From: a bacterium
Lineage (GTDB): Bacteria; Krumholzibacteriota; Krumholzibacteriia; LZORAL124-64-63
DNA: 64,000 nt
Reading direction: 5' to 3'
NCBI GenBank assembly: GCA_016719645.1
Contig: JADJYS010000002.1
Coordinates: forward strand, 310,001-374,000
The translations under genes were made by a program, and so were the position numbers. Below are positions 8,766-17,627 of the stretch, piece after piece (position 1 is the first letter of the stretch; each line of letters begins with the position of its first letter). The notes beneath the pieces were generated by a model. The model made no database searches and had not been told where the DNA came from. It saw only the letters and a program-made list of their open reading frames with translations.

Positions 8766-8794
8766 TTGGCAAGCCGGCCCCGCTTCCCTACAAT
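8766..8794 (+). promoter_or_regulatory. Strong promoter of the tolC operon
   Basis: TTGGCA (8766-8771), 17-base spacer, TACAAT (8789-8794): five of six matches in both boxes. It lies 54 bases before the ATG at 8848. Confidence 0.75.
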
Positions 8795-8847
8795 CCGGGC
8801 GGACGAGTCCCGGTCCCGGTAGCCACCAGGTGCAAAGGAGTCTCCGC

Positions 8848-10216
8848 ATGGTGCCCCTGCCCGCCGCCTTCCGCCGCGCCGCCTTCCTGGCGATCGCGTT
8901 GGCGTGCCCGTTGACCGCGGTCGCCGACGATCCCGCCGCCCGCCGCCAGCGACCTGCCCGTCCGCGACCTGGCCGACTGCGTCGCCATCGCGCTGCAGGA
9001 GAGCCCGACGCTGGCCGTCGCCGCCGAGAACACCGGCATCGCCGGCCAGGGCGTGCGCCAGGCCAGGGGGCAGTTCCTGCCCAGCCTGAGCCTGTCGCGC
9101 ACCTGGCAGAAGAGCGAGCGCACCGAGTACGACTACGAGAACCCGGTCACCCTGGCCATCTCCGACTACAAGGAGAAGTCCAAGTACAAGGACTACGGCG
9201 CCAGCAGCGACTTCTACCTGTTCCGCGGGCTGAGCGACTTCGGGAGCCTGCGCGCCGCGCGCTACGACCTGCGCGCCGCCGAGGCCAGCGAGGCCTACAG
9301 CCGCCAGCAGGTGATCGAGGCCGTGGCCGCCGCCTACATCGGCCTGCTGCGCTCCGAGCGGCTGCTGGACGTGGCCGTCCAGAGCGAGGACCTGGCCGTC
9401 CGCGAGTTCGAGAAGTCCGAGACCTACCACCGCATCGGCTCGGCCGCCCGCAGCGACGTCCTGTCGGCCAAGGTGCGCCAGGAGCAGACGCGCCTGGAGG
9501 TCATCCGCGCCCGCAACGCCGTCGAGCAGGCCTTCGCCAACCTGGCCCACGCCATGAACCGCCCCCTGGCCGACCGTTTCGACGTGGACCGCTCCCTGCT
9601 CGAGCACGACGACCAGGTCGGGGACCTCGACGCGCTGTTCGCCGAGGCGGTCGCCAACCGCCAGGACCTGCACAGCCGGCAGTACAACGTCGAGGCGCGC
9701 GGCGGCGACGTGACGGCCGCCGCCGGCGGCCTGCTGCCGCAGGTGCGCCTGTTCGCCCGCTACAGCCGCACCACGAACGAGTCGCGCTTCATCTTCGGCG
9801 CCGCCGAAGGCATGAGCGTCAGCTACGGCTACACGGTCAACTGGAACATCTTCGACCGCTTCACGACCCTGGCCGGGCGCTCGCAGGCCAAGGCCCGCCA
9901 GCGCATCGCCGAGTACAACCTCGACCAGGCCCAGCTCGACGCCCAGCTGGAGGTGCGGCAGCTCTACAACAGCCAGGTCGAGGCCCGCGAGCGCCTGACG
10001 CTGAGCCGCGAGACCATCGCCAACGCCGAGGAGCAGCTGCGCCTGGCCCAGGAGCGCTTCAAGGTGGGCGCCGGCACGATGCTCGACCAGATCACCGCGC
10101 AGGTGAACCTGGCCACCGCGCAGAGCGACGAGGTCCAGGCGATCTGCGACTTCCGCATCGCCTCGTTCCAGCTCGACCGCGCGGTGGGCCGTCCCCTCGA
10201 AGGGCTGACGCGATGA
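8848..10216 (+). CDS. tolC: TolC-family outer-membrane efflux protein (frameshifted near 8932-8950)
   Basis: The signal peptide (MVPLPAAFRRAAFLAIALAC) is read from ATG 8848 in one frame, while the mature protein from about DLPVRDLADCVAIALQ (8951 on) is in the next frame. Removing one C from the gccgcccgccgcc run restores DPAAAASDLPV and a 455-residue protein, the usual TolC length. The mature part has the twofold alpha/beta repeat of the family: long helices (EASEAYSRQQVIEAVAAAYI and later LEVRQLYNSQVEARERL) and strands such as GYTVNWNIFDRF. It forms the outer-membrane channel of a tripartite exporter or type I system. The ABC ATPase overlaps its stop, but no periplasmic adaptor or permease gene is present. 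Sequencing error is the likely cause of the break. Confidence 0.8.
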
Positions 10217-10932
10217 GCGGGGCGGGGGAGGACCTGATCCGCGTCACCGACCTGCGGCGCATCTACCAGGTGGGCGGCGAGGAGGTCCGCGCCGTCGACG
10301 GCGTGGACCTCGTGATCCGCAAGGGCGAGTACGTGGCGATCATGGGCGCCAGCGGCTCGGGCAAGTCGACCCTGATGAACCTCATCGGCTGCCTGGACAC
10401 GCCCAGCTCCGGCAGCTACGTGCTGAACGGCACGGCCGTGGCCGAGATGGACGACGACGCCCTGGCCGCGGTGCGCAACCGGGAGATCGGCTTCGTCTTC
10501 CAGACCTTCAACCTGCTGCCCCGGCTGACGGCGGCCCAGAACGTGGAGCTGCCCCTGATCTACGGCGGCGTCGGCGCCGCCGAGCGGCGCGAGCGCGTCG
10601 CGGCGGTGCTCGGGCAGGTCGGCCTGACCGACCGCGCGGCCCACCAGCCCAACGAGATGAGCGGCGGCCAGCGCCAGCGCGTGGCCATCGCCCGCGCCCT
10701 GGTCTGCCGCCCGTCCCTGATCCTGGCCGACGAGCCCACGGGCAACCTCGACTCCACGACCAGCGAGGAGATCATGTCCGTCCTGGACGGGCTGCACGCC
10801 GGCGGCAATACTATCCTGGTGGTGACCCACGAGGAAGACATCGCCGCCCACGCGCGGCGCATCATCCGCCTGCGGGACGGTAGGATTGAAAGCGACGCCC
10901 CGAATCCGCCACGCCACCGCGCCGCGGTCTGA
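10213..10932 (+). CDS. MacB/LolD-type ABC transporter ATP-binding protein
   Basis: 239 residues. ATG overlaps the tolC stop (ATGA), so the two are translationally coupled. All nucleotide-binding motifs are intact: Walker A GASGSGKST near residue 45, Q-loop in FVFQTFNLLPRL, signature MSGGQRQRV near 149, Walker B LILADEPTGNLD near 169 and the H-loop in VVTHEED. The sequence pattern (LMNLIGCLDTPSSG, NLDSTTSEEI) is that of the lipoprotein-release/macrolide-export subfamily. Such ATPases need a FtsX-like permease, which is not encoded nearby; the next gene is a GWxTD protein. The partner is therefore elsewhere or unknown. Confidence 0.87.
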   Translation: MSGAGEDLIRVTDLRRIYQVGGEEVRAVDGVDLVIRKGEYVAIMGASGSGKSTLMNLIGCLDTPSSGSYVLNGTAVAEMDDDALAAVRNREIGFVFQTFNLLPRLTAAQNVELPLIYGGVGAAERRERVAAVLGQVGLTDRAAHQPNEMSGGQRQRVAIARALVCRPSLILADEPTGNLDSTTSEEIMSVLDGLHAGGNTILVVTHEEDIAAHARRIIRLRDGRIESDAPNPPRHRAAV

Positions 10933-12169
10933 GACCGCGGGCGCGGCCGGGCCGACGGCCGCGCTCGCCCTGCTCGCGGCGGCGCTCCTGCTCGCGTCGC
11001 CCGCCTCCGCTCCCGCCCGCGGGCGGCCCCTGCCCGGCACCGCCCTGGACGTCTCCGTCTCGACCACCTACGACGCCCTGGGCCGGCCCGCCGCCGTGGT
11101 CCACGTGCGCGTGCCGCACCGCGGCCTGGTCTTCACGCGCGAGGGCGAGGGGTACGTGGCGATCCTGCAGGCCGCGGTCGTGGCCGAGCGCGACGGCCGG
11201 CGGGTCGGGGGCGGCTTCGCCGAGGCCGCGGCGCGCGTGGCCGCCTACGAGGCCACCCGTTCCGAGGAGCGCCTCGCCTGCGACGTGACCGCCGTGCTGG
11301 ACGGGGAGGGGCCGGTGCGCCTCGAGCTCACCGCGCGCGTGCGCGGCACCGACCGGGTCTGGCGGACGGACCTGCGCTTCGATCCCGGCGCCGGCAGCGG
11401 CGTGCCCTGGTACTTCGCCGGCTTCGACTGGAACGTGCCCGCGAGCGCGCAGGGGCTGGCGTCCGCGGCCGACACGCTGCGGGCCGCGGTGACCCTCGTG
11501 CGCCTGCCCGGCCGCGACGGGGCGGCGCCCCCCGCGGCCACGTCGCTGGTGTTCCGCGTCACCGACGCGGGCGGCGACGAGCGCGTGGTGGGGCGCGAGG
11601 CCCTGCCGGCGGCGGCCGCCGACACCCTGCGCCGCCGGCTCGAAACGCCGTCGCAGAGCCTGCCCTTCGGCCCCCTGCGCCTGGACGTGTCCCTGGAGAC
11701 CGACGGCGGCCGGCGGCTGGACCTGGCCCCCGGCCGCGACCTCGTCAACCTGCGCGTGGACTGGCGCGACGACGCCGCCTGGCGCCTGCACGTCGACTGG
11801 CTGGACGGGATCCTGGACGGCGACGCGCGGCGCGCGCTCGCGGCGCTGCCGGTCGCCGGGCGGCCGGAGGCCTGGCGCGCGGTCTGGGCCGCGCGACCCG
11901 CCGGCGAGCCCCCCGACGAGGCCACCCACCTGATGCGCATCGTCGAGGCCGACCGGCGCTTCGGCCAGTTCGGCCGCGGGGCGCTGAGCGACCGCGGCCG
12001 CATCCACATCCAGCGCGGCCCCCCCGACAGCGTCGAGGCCCAGGGCATGGATCTGTCCTACCCCGGCCAGTGGGAGGTCTGGTACTATCGCCGCGCCGGC
12101 GTCCTGTACCGCTTCTACGACGCCTACGGCCTGGGCGATTTCAGACTCTACGACACCGCCCCCTACTGA
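10886..12169 (+). CDS. GWxTD domain-containing exported protein 2
   Basis: 427 residues from TTG 10886, which overlaps the ABC gene by 47 bases; a later start just before the hydrophobic stretch (residues 24-40, ALALLAAALLLASPASAPA) is possible. Residues 45-320 are strand-rich with several proline/glycine turns. The GWxTD-type domain is at about 345-427: LMRIVEADRRFGQFGRGALS, DRGRIHIQRGPPDSVEAQ, WEVWYYRRAGVLYRFYD. As in the copy at 4369, the signature GWxTD tetrad itself is degenerate, but the DRGR...GPPD core is clear. It is co-transcribed with tolC and the ABC ATPase, which hints at an envelope role; its activity is unknown. Confidence 0.72.
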   Translation: MKATPRIRHATAPRSETAGAAGPTAALALLAAALLLASPASAPARGRPLPGTALDVSVSTTYDALGRPAAVVHVRVPHRGLVFTREGEGYVAILQAAVVAERDGRRVGGGFAEAAARVAAYEATRSEERLACDVTAVLDGEGPVRLELTARVRGTDRVWRTDLRFDPGAGSGVPWYFAGFDWNVPASAQGLASAADTLRAAVTLVRLPGRDGAAPPAATSLVFRVTDAGGDERVVGREALPAAAADTLRRRLETPSQSLPFGPLRLDVSLETDGGRRLDLAPGRDLVNLRVDWRDDAAWRLHVDWLDGILDGDARRALAALPVAGRPEAWRAVWAARPAGEPPDEATHLMRIVEADRRFGQFGRGALSDRGRIHIQRGPPDSVEAQGMDLSYPGQWEVWYYRRAGVLYRFYDAYGLGDFRLYDTAPY

Positions 12170-12187
12170 TCCGCGAGGGAGGACCCC

Positions 12188-13378
12188 ATGTCCCGACGCG
12201 CCACCGCCGCCCTGACGGCGCTGCTGCTGCTGCTCGCCTTGCCCGCCGCCGCCACCTCGACCCGCGTGCTGAGCATGGGGGGGGGCGGGGATTACCTCGA
12301 GGATGCCGACAACGTCCAGCGCTGGTTCGGCTCCCTGGCGACCTATCCCGACCTGATGTTGCTCGAGCTCGGCGAAGCGTTCGGGAGCAGCGCCACCGGG
12401 CAGGCGCTGGGCGCGCACCTGTCCCTGGATCCTGCACGCAGGTTCGGCGTGGCCGGAGTGTGGATCTACGACGACGATCCCCGGCAGGACGTGAGGCTGA
12501 TGTGGGGCCTGAAACGCGACGGCTGGCAGGCGGGCCTGCAGGCCCGGTTCGGCAACGAGGTGCGCATCGCCACGCCCTACGACTACCTCACCGGTCATGA
12601 CTCGGTCCATGAGGCGGAGGCTTGGACCTGGAGTTTGGGTACGGGGGCGCGTTTGGACCTGGCGCCCCGGACCTGGATGGATGTGGCGTACGAGGGGACG
12701 ATGACGCGAGTCCAGGCCATCGAGGATGCGGTCGTCCTGTTCTCCGACCGGCGTAGCCTGGACAGCTTCGCGCTGCGCTGGCGTCTGTTCCACGGCCTGG
12801 GCGAACGCCTGGCGCTCGTGCCCTGCGTGACCTGGGAGCGGGATCTGCGCCCCGAACTCGTCTACACCGACTGGTTCGGCAGCGTGCGCGACTACGACGG
12901 CACCTACTACCTGGACGACGCGCGCTCCTTCAGCGCCGGCTTGGGCCTGAGCCTGCTGCCGGACCCGGACCGGATGCTGCAGGCCTCGCTGACCTGGTCC
13001 CGCGTCGAGAGCCGTCTGACCGATCCCGCCTCGGGCCTCGACACCTGGTTGCAACGTCAGGACGTGGAGACGGACGCCTTGTGCTTCCGGCTGGGTGGGG
13101 AGATGCGCGTCCTGCACTGGCTCACGGTGCGCGCGGGCGTATGGAAGACCATGTCCGAGAACGTGATCACGCGGTACGGCGCCGACTGGTGGAACCGGTA
13201 CAGCGGCATCGGCCGGGACGAGATGGACGCCAGCCTGGGTTGCGGGTTGCATTTCGGCGACATCGACGCCGACCTGATGCTGACCGACGCCGCGCCGTTC
13301 CGGGCGGGCGGCTTGCTGACCGGCACGACCGGCGGCTCCGAACTCTGGTCGCGGATCACCCTGCAGGTCGTCTTCTAG
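12188..13378 (+). CDS. Predicted outer-membrane beta-barrel protein
   Basis: 396 residues, ATG preceded by gggagga. Residues 1-22 are a signal peptide (TALLLLLALPAAA). The mature start RVLSMGGGGDYLEDADNVQR followed by YPDLMLLELG resembles barrel proteins of FCB bacteria that begin with a conserved 'MG...DD.N' plug. Then come many alternating hydrophobic/aromatic strands, ending in SRITLQVVF with a terminal phenylalanine, the usual barrel closing signal. I do not recognise a named family. It is the last gene of the tolC operon, 18 bases behind the GWxTD gene, and is closed by a hairpin at 13444. Confidence 0.65.
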   Translation: MSRRATAALTALLLLLALPAAATSTRVLSMGGGGDYLEDADNVQRWFGSLATYPDLMLLELGEAFGSSATGQALGAHLSLDPARRFGVAGVWIYDDDPRQDVRLMWGLKRDGWQAGLQARFGNEVRIATPYDYLTGHDSVHEAEAWTWSLGTGARLDLAPRTWMDVAYEGTMTRVQAIEDAVVLFSDRRSLDSFALRWRLFHGLGERLALVPCVTWERDLRPELVYTDWFGSVRDYDGTYYLDDARSFSAGLGLSLLPDPDRMLQASLTWSRVESRLTDPASGLDTWLQRQDVETDALCFRLGGEMRVLHWLTVRAGVWKTMSENVITRYGADWWNRYSGIGRDEMDASLGCGLHFGDIDADLMLTDAAPFRAGGLLTGTTGGSELWSRITLQVVF

Positions 13379-13443
13379 ACGCGACAGCAGGCGCGCCACG
13401 GTCGCCGTAGGGCGACGCGGCGGCGCGGCAGGCAAACGGGTGC

Positions 13444-13467
13444 GGGGCGGGCCGACGGGCCCGCCCT
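13444..13467. terminator. Bidirectional hairpin between convergent genes
   Basis: Stem ggggcgggcc (13444-13453) with ggcccgccct (13458-13467), loop gacg, nine Watson-Crick pairs and one G-T. It sits between the ends of the plus-strand barrel gene and the minus-strand aspartate kinase gene. There is no long T-run on either side. Confidence 0.5.
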
Positions 13468-13485
13468 GCTCGCTTCAGGCAACGT

Positions 13486-14748
13486 TCAGCGGGTTTCTTC
13501 GGCGAGGTACGCGTCGTGCAGCGGCTGCAGCAGGCGGGCGGCGTCCTCGGGCCGCACGAGCAGGCGCAGGACGGCGCCGTCGGCGAGGATCTCGGGCTCC
13601 GCGACGCCGTGCTCGGCCAGCAGCGTTCCGACCTGGCGCGCCACGGTCACCCAGTTGGCGGGCGGGCGCCCGGCCAGGGCCAGGCAGGTCAGGCCGCGGC
13701 GGAAACGCACGGCGTCGCCGGGCCCGCCGGCGTCGGGGGCGAAGCCGTCGCGCACGCGGGCCAGCGGCTCGGCGCGGTGCAGCACCCGCCAGCGGCAGCG
13801 CCCGGGGCCCTGCTCGAGCCACTCGCCGAGGAACAGGTCGCCCCGGCAGGCGGCCGCGGCGGCGTCGCGCCAGCGGGCGAAGCGCGCCGCATCGTCGGTG
13901 GCCAGATCGAGCAGCGCCACGTCGTCGGTCGCCACCAGGGACAGGGGCCGCAGGCGGGACGGCGGGTTGACGGGTGCGTCGCGGGCGTCCGCACGGTCGG
14001 CGGGGCCGATCAGCGTGCCGGGGCTGTCGTGGAAGCTCGAGCCCACGAACAGCGGCACGCCGTGCTCGCGGGCGTAGGCCACGGCCCGCGGGTGGACGAC
14101 CTCGCAGCCGGCCTCGGCCACGGCCGCCATCTCGTCGTAGGCGAGCGCGTCGTGGCGGCGGGCGCCCTCGATGAGGTGGGGGTCGGCGGTGAAGACGCCG
14201 TCGACGTCCTTGAGGATCTCGCAGCGCTCGGCGCCGAGGGCCGCGGCCAGCGCCACGGCGGTGGCGTCGCTGCCGCCGCGGCCGAGGGTCGTGATCTCCT
14301 TCTGGCGGCTCACGCCCTGGAAGCCGGCGACCACCACGACCAGGCCGCGGTCCAGGGCCTCGCGCACGCGGTCGGCGCGCACCTCGAGGATGCGGGCCTC
14401 GGTGTGGCTCTCGTCGGTGATCACGCCGCACTGGCTGCCGGTCAGGGAGATCGCGGGCACGCCGCGCTGCTCCAGGGCCATCGAGAGCAGGGACATCGAG
14501 ACGCGCTCGCCCACCGACAGCAGCATGTCCAGCTCGCGGCGCGGGGGCTGCGGGCTGACCTGCCGGGCCAGGTGCTCCAGCTCGTCGGTGTGGCGGCCCA
14601 TCGCGCTGACCACCACGACCAGCCGGCAGCCCGCGGCGCGGCGGGCGGCCAGGTCCCCGGCCACCGCCCCGATGCGGTCCACCGAGGCCAGCGAGGAGCC
14701 GCCGTACTTGCGCACGAGGATGGGCAGCGGAGCGGCGGACGCGGGCAT
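13486..14748 (-). CDS. lysC: Aspartate kinase
   Basis: 420 residues, ATG at 14748 with ggaga upstream. It phosphorylates L-aspartate, the first step to lysine, threonine, methionine and diaminopimelate. The N-terminal kinase domain carries KYGGSS at residues 14-19, GERVSMSLLSMAL, and TTLGRGGSDATA near 160, then DVDGVFTADP and HPRAV. The C-terminal ~150 residues should hold two ACT domains for feedback control, but they are poorly conserved: only a weak VALLDLAT strand and a late VAEPEILADGAVLRLLV unit are visible, so inhibition by lysine or threonine cannot be predicted. It stands alone, with its own promoter at 14785-14813, divergent from radC. Confidence 0.9.
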   Translation of the reverse strand: MPASAAPLPILVRKYGGSSLASVDRIGAVAGDLAARRAAGCRLVVVVSAMGRHTDELEHLARQVSPQPPRRELDMLLSVGERVSMSLLSMALEQRGVPAISLTGSQCGVITDESHTEARILEVRADRVREALDRGLVVVVAGFQGVSRQKEITTLGRGGSDATAVALAAALGAERCEILKDVDGVFTADPHLIEGARRHDALAYDEMAAVAEAGCEVVHPRAVAYAREHGVPLFVGSSFHDSPGTLIGPADRADARDAPVNPPSRLRPLSLVATDDVALLDLATDDAARFARWRDAAAAACRGDLFLGEWLEQGPGRCRWRVLHRAEPLARVRDGFAPDAGGPGDAVRFRRGLTCLALAGRPPANWVTVARQVGTLLAEHGVAEPEILADGAVLRLLVRPEDAARLLQPLHDAYLAEETR

Positions 14749-14784
14749 GCGGGTCTCCTGCGGGTGGGGCTGCGGAACGGGAGC

Positions 14785-14813
14785 AGGATAGGCCGCGATT
14801 CCGGTCGGAACAA
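14785..14813 (-). promoter_or_regulatory. Promoter of lysC
   Basis: On the minus strand TTGTTC (14813-14808), 17-base spacer, TATCCT (14790-14785), 37 bases before the ATG. The -10 matches four of six bases, the -35 three. Confidence 0.5.
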
Positions 14814-14845
14814 GCGAAAACGGCCGCGCGCGCCCCGAAAAAGGG

Positions 14846-14874
14846 TTGCCCGCCTCCCGGGGCCGTGCTAGATT
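14846..14874 (+). promoter_or_regulatory. Promoter of the radC-mreB operon
   Basis: TTGCCC (14846-14851), 17-base spacer ending TGC, TAGATT (14869-14874), i.e. an extended -10. The start codon at 14901 is 27 bases downstream, so the leader is short. Confidence 0.6.
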
Positions 14875-14900
14875 GGCGCCACCTCCCGTGTGGGGGTAGA

Positions 14901-15668
14901 GTGTTCAAATCAAAAGAGATACGGATATCGCCCCTCGACAGGACGTCGCACGCACGCCCCGTCGGGCCCACGGACGTCTCCAGTCCGCACGGCCGGCTGT
15001 GGCGCCTCGGCCCGAAGGCGCTCTCGCCCGGCGAGATCCTGAGCCTCGTGATGGGACCCGGCGGCGCCGCGGCGCCGGCCGCGACGGCGGCGGTGCTGCT
15101 GGACCGCCACGGCGGGCTCGGCGCGCTGGCGCGCCTCGACGCCGCCCTGCTGTGCCGCGAGCGCGGCGTGGGGCCGGCGCGGGCGGTGCGCCTGGCCGCG
15201 GCCTTCGAACTGGGCGCGCGCGCCGGCGCGGAGGTTCGCGACACCGGACCGCTGGTGCGCGGGCCCGCGGACCTGGTGCCCCTGCTCGAGGAGGCGTTCC
15301 GCGGCTGCGACCGCGAGCACTTCCTCGCCCTGCACCTGGACGCGCGCCACCGCGTGACGCGCGTCGAGACGGTGTCGGTGGGCTGCCTCGACGCCTCGCT
15401 GGTGCACCCGCGGGAGGTCTTCCGCGGCGCGGTCGCGCGGGGCGCCGCCGCGCTGATCGTCGCGCACAACCACCCGTCGGGCTGCGCCGAGCCGAGCCGC
15501 GACGACCTGGAACTGACGGCGCGGCTGGCCGGGTGCGGCCGGCTGCTGGGGATCGAACTGCTGGACCACATCGTGATGGGTCGCGGGGAGCACACCAGCC
15601 TCCGCGAGCACGGGTGGCCGACCGAAGACCGGCACAGCGCGCCGCCGCCGGCGGCGCGGAGGAGATGA
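14901..15668 (+). CDS. radC: RadC/JAB-domain (MPN+) protein
   Basis: 255 residues from GTG 14901; an upstream start at 14865 would fall inside the promoter. Residues ~35-125 include a helix-hairpin-helix-like stretch (CRERGVGPARAVRLAAAFEL). The C-terminal domain has the JAMM zinc motif: AHNHPSG at about 188-194 and the downstream S..D in PSRDD, with an upstream glutamate in VETVSVG. The family was named after a repair mutant but its true function is unsettled. It precedes mreB, an order seen in many bacteria, and its stop overlaps the first possible mreB ATG. Confidence 0.88.
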   Translation: MFKSKEIRISPLDRTSHARPVGPTDVSSPHGRLWRLGPKALSPGEILSLVMGPGGAAAPAATAAVLLDRHGGLGALARLDAALLCRERGVGPARAVRLAAAFELGARAGAEVRDTGPLVRGPADLVPLLEEAFRGCDREHFLALHLDARHRVTRVETVSVGCLDASLVHPREVFRGAVARGAAALIVAHNHPSGCAEPSRDDLELTARLAGCGRLLGIELLDHIVMGRGEHTSLREHGWPTEDRHSAPPPAARRR

Positions 15669-16708
15669 ACGCCATGTTCGGGAATTGGGGCAACTTTCTG
15701 AACAACGACATCGCCATCGACCTGGGCACGGCCAACACCCTGGTCTACATCAAGGGCAAGGGCATCGTGCTGAACCAGCCGTCGGTGGTGGCGCTGGACA
15801 AGCCCTCGGGCAAGGTCTACGCGGTGGGCAGCGAGGCCAAGGCCATGCTCGGCAAGACCCCGGACAACATCCAGGCCATCCGGCCCCTGAAGGACGGCGT
15901 CATCGCCGACTTCGAGGTCACCGAGTACATGCTGCGCGAGTTCATCCGCCAGGCGCAGAAGAAGCGCCACTTCATCGCGCCGCGCATCGTGATCTGCGTG
16001 CCCTCCGGCATCACCGAGGTGGAGAAGCGCGCCGTGCGCGACTCGGCCAAGCACGCCGGCGCCCGCGAGGTCTTCCTGGTGGCCGAGCCCATCGCCGCCG
16101 CCATCGGCGTCGGCCTGCCGGTCGAGCAGCCCAGCGGCAACATGATCATCGACATCGGCGGCGGCACGACCGAGATCGCCGTCATCGCGCTCAACGGCAT
16201 CGTCTGCGACACCTCGATCCGCGTGGGCGGCGACGAGATGGACGAGGCCATCGTCACCTACATCAAGAAGAACCACAACCTGCTCATCGGCGACCAGACC
16301 GCCGAGCAGATCAAGAAGACCATCGGCTCCGCCTTCAAGCTCCGCCAGGAGGAGGAGATGGAGGTCAAGGGGCTCGACCAGGTCACCGGCATCCCCAAGA
16401 TCCAGAAGATCTCCACGCTCGAGATCCGCGAGGCGCTGCAGGAGCCGATCCAGGCCATCGTCGACGCGCTGAAGCACGCGCTCGAGCAGACGCCGCCCGA
16501 GCTGGCGGCCGACATCAAGGACCGCGGCATCGTCATGACCGGCGGCGGCGCCATGCTGCGCGGCCTGCCGGACCTGCTGCGCGAGCACACCGACCTGCCG
16601 ATCAACCTGATGGACGACCCCCTCTACTGCGTGGTGCTGGGCACCGGCAAGATCCTCGACGACTTCGAGCGCTACCGCGCGGTCGTGATGAAGAGCACGC
16701 GGGACTGA
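15665..16708 (+). CDS. mreB: Rod shape-determining protein MreB
   Basis: 347 residues, the usual length. ATG 15665 overlaps the radC stop; ATG 15674 is an alternative. The actin-fold nucleotide motifs are present: DLGTANT near residue 19, IDIGGGTTEIAVI near 161 and TGGGAMLRGL near 291. MreB forms membrane filaments that guide lateral wall synthesis by PBP2-RodA, whose genes follow in the same operon together with mreC and mreD. It implies a rod-shaped or elongated cell. Confidence 0.96.
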   Translation: MNAMFGNWGNFLNNDIAIDLGTANTLVYIKGKGIVLNQPSVVALDKPSGKVYAVGSEAKAMLGKTPDNIQAIRPLKDGVIADFEVTEYMLREFIRQAQKKRHFIAPRIVICVPSGITEVEKRAVRDSAKHAGAREVFLVAEPIAAAIGVGLPVEQPSGNMIIDIGGGTTEIAVIALNGIVCDTSIRVGGDEMDEAIVTYIKKNHNLLIGDQTAEQIKKTIGSAFKLRQEEEMEVKGLDQVTGIPKIQKISTLEIREALQEPIQAIVDALKHALEQTPPELAADIKDRGIVMTGGGAMLRGLPDLLREHTDLPINLMDDPLYCVVLGTGKILDDFERYRAVVMKSTRD

Positions 16709-16721
16709 GCGGGGACGGTCG

Positions 16722-17627
16722 ATGGGCCTCAACCTGGCAACCCACACCCGCCGCAGCGAGAACCTGGCCGCGGCCGTCTGCGCCGCGCTCGCGATCGGCC
16801 TGCTCGCGCTGCCCTCGGCCGACCGGATCCGCGTCGCCGGCGTGCTGGGCACCGTGCTGACCGGGCCCTACGACCGCTTCGCGGCCTTCGTCGCCGACGT
16901 GGGCCGGGTGCGCGGCGAGAACGCGTCGCTGCGCGCCGAGGTGGCGGCCCTGCGCAGCGAGCGCGAGTCCGCGGAGCGCCTGCGCCGCGAGCGGGACGAG
17001 CTGCGCCAGGCGCTGGGCCTGCTCGACGCCGCGCCCGCCGACCTCGTGCCCTGCGAGGTGCAGCGCCGCCGCGTCGCCGCCTCGGCATCGCTGATCCTGG
17101 TGCGGTCCGTCGAGGCGGTCGCCTGGGAGCGCTACCAGCCCGTGATCACCGTGGAGGGCCTCGTCGGCCGCGTGCACACGCCGGCCGGTCCGAGCGCGGC
17201 CTGGGTCGAGCTGCTGAACTCGCCCGGCGTCGGCGTGAGCTGCCAGCTGGTCCGCACCGGGCTGCCGGGCATCCTGCACCCGCTCGAGGGCGACGAGTTC
17301 GACCTGGCGCTGGTGGGGCGCGACGAGGACGTCCAGGTCGGCGACCGGGTCGTGACCTCGGACGTCGGCCTGCTGCAGGGCGAGGCCGCCGCCCCGCAGG
17401 AGACGCTGCCGCGCGGCCTGCCCGTCGGCGTCGTCGTCGACGTCGAGTCGCCGCCGGAGCAGCTGTTCAAGCGGATCCGCGTCAAGTCCCTGGCCTCCTT
17501 CAGCCGGCTGGACGTGGTCTTCGCCGTCGTGGGCCGGGGCGACTGGCTGATCGCGGCCGGCGCGCCGCCCGACAGCACGCACGCCGCGGACGCGGCGGCG
17601 GGCGAGACGGCGGAGGCGCAGCCGTGA
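16722..17627 (+). CDS. mreC: Rod shape-determining protein MreC
   Basis: 301 residues, 13 bases after mreB. One N-terminal membrane helix (about 16-33), then a coiled coil at about 64-102 rich in E, R and L (ENASLRAEVAALRSERESAE), then the beta-rich MreC core with GLVGRVHTP, and 'SDVGLLQGEAAAPQETLPRG' in the loop where other MreC proteins read SG..g.fP.G. A 25-residue alanine/aspartate-rich tail ends the protein. It is the periplasmic scaffold linking MreB to PBP2. Confidence 0.9.
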   Translation: MGLNLATHTRRSENLAAAVCAALAIGLLALPSADRIRVAGVLGTVLTGPYDRFAAFVADVGRVRGENASLRAEVAALRSERESAERLRRERDELRQALGLLDAAPADLVPCEVQRRRVAASASLILVRSVEAVAWERYQPVITVEGLVGRVHTPAGPSAAWVELLNSPGVGVSCQLVRTGLPGILHPLEGDEFDLALVGRDEDVQVGDRVVTSDVGLLQGEAAAPQETLPRGLPVGVVVDVESPPEQLFKRIRVKSLASFSRLDVVFAVVGRGDWLIAAGAPPDSTHAADAAAGETAEAQP

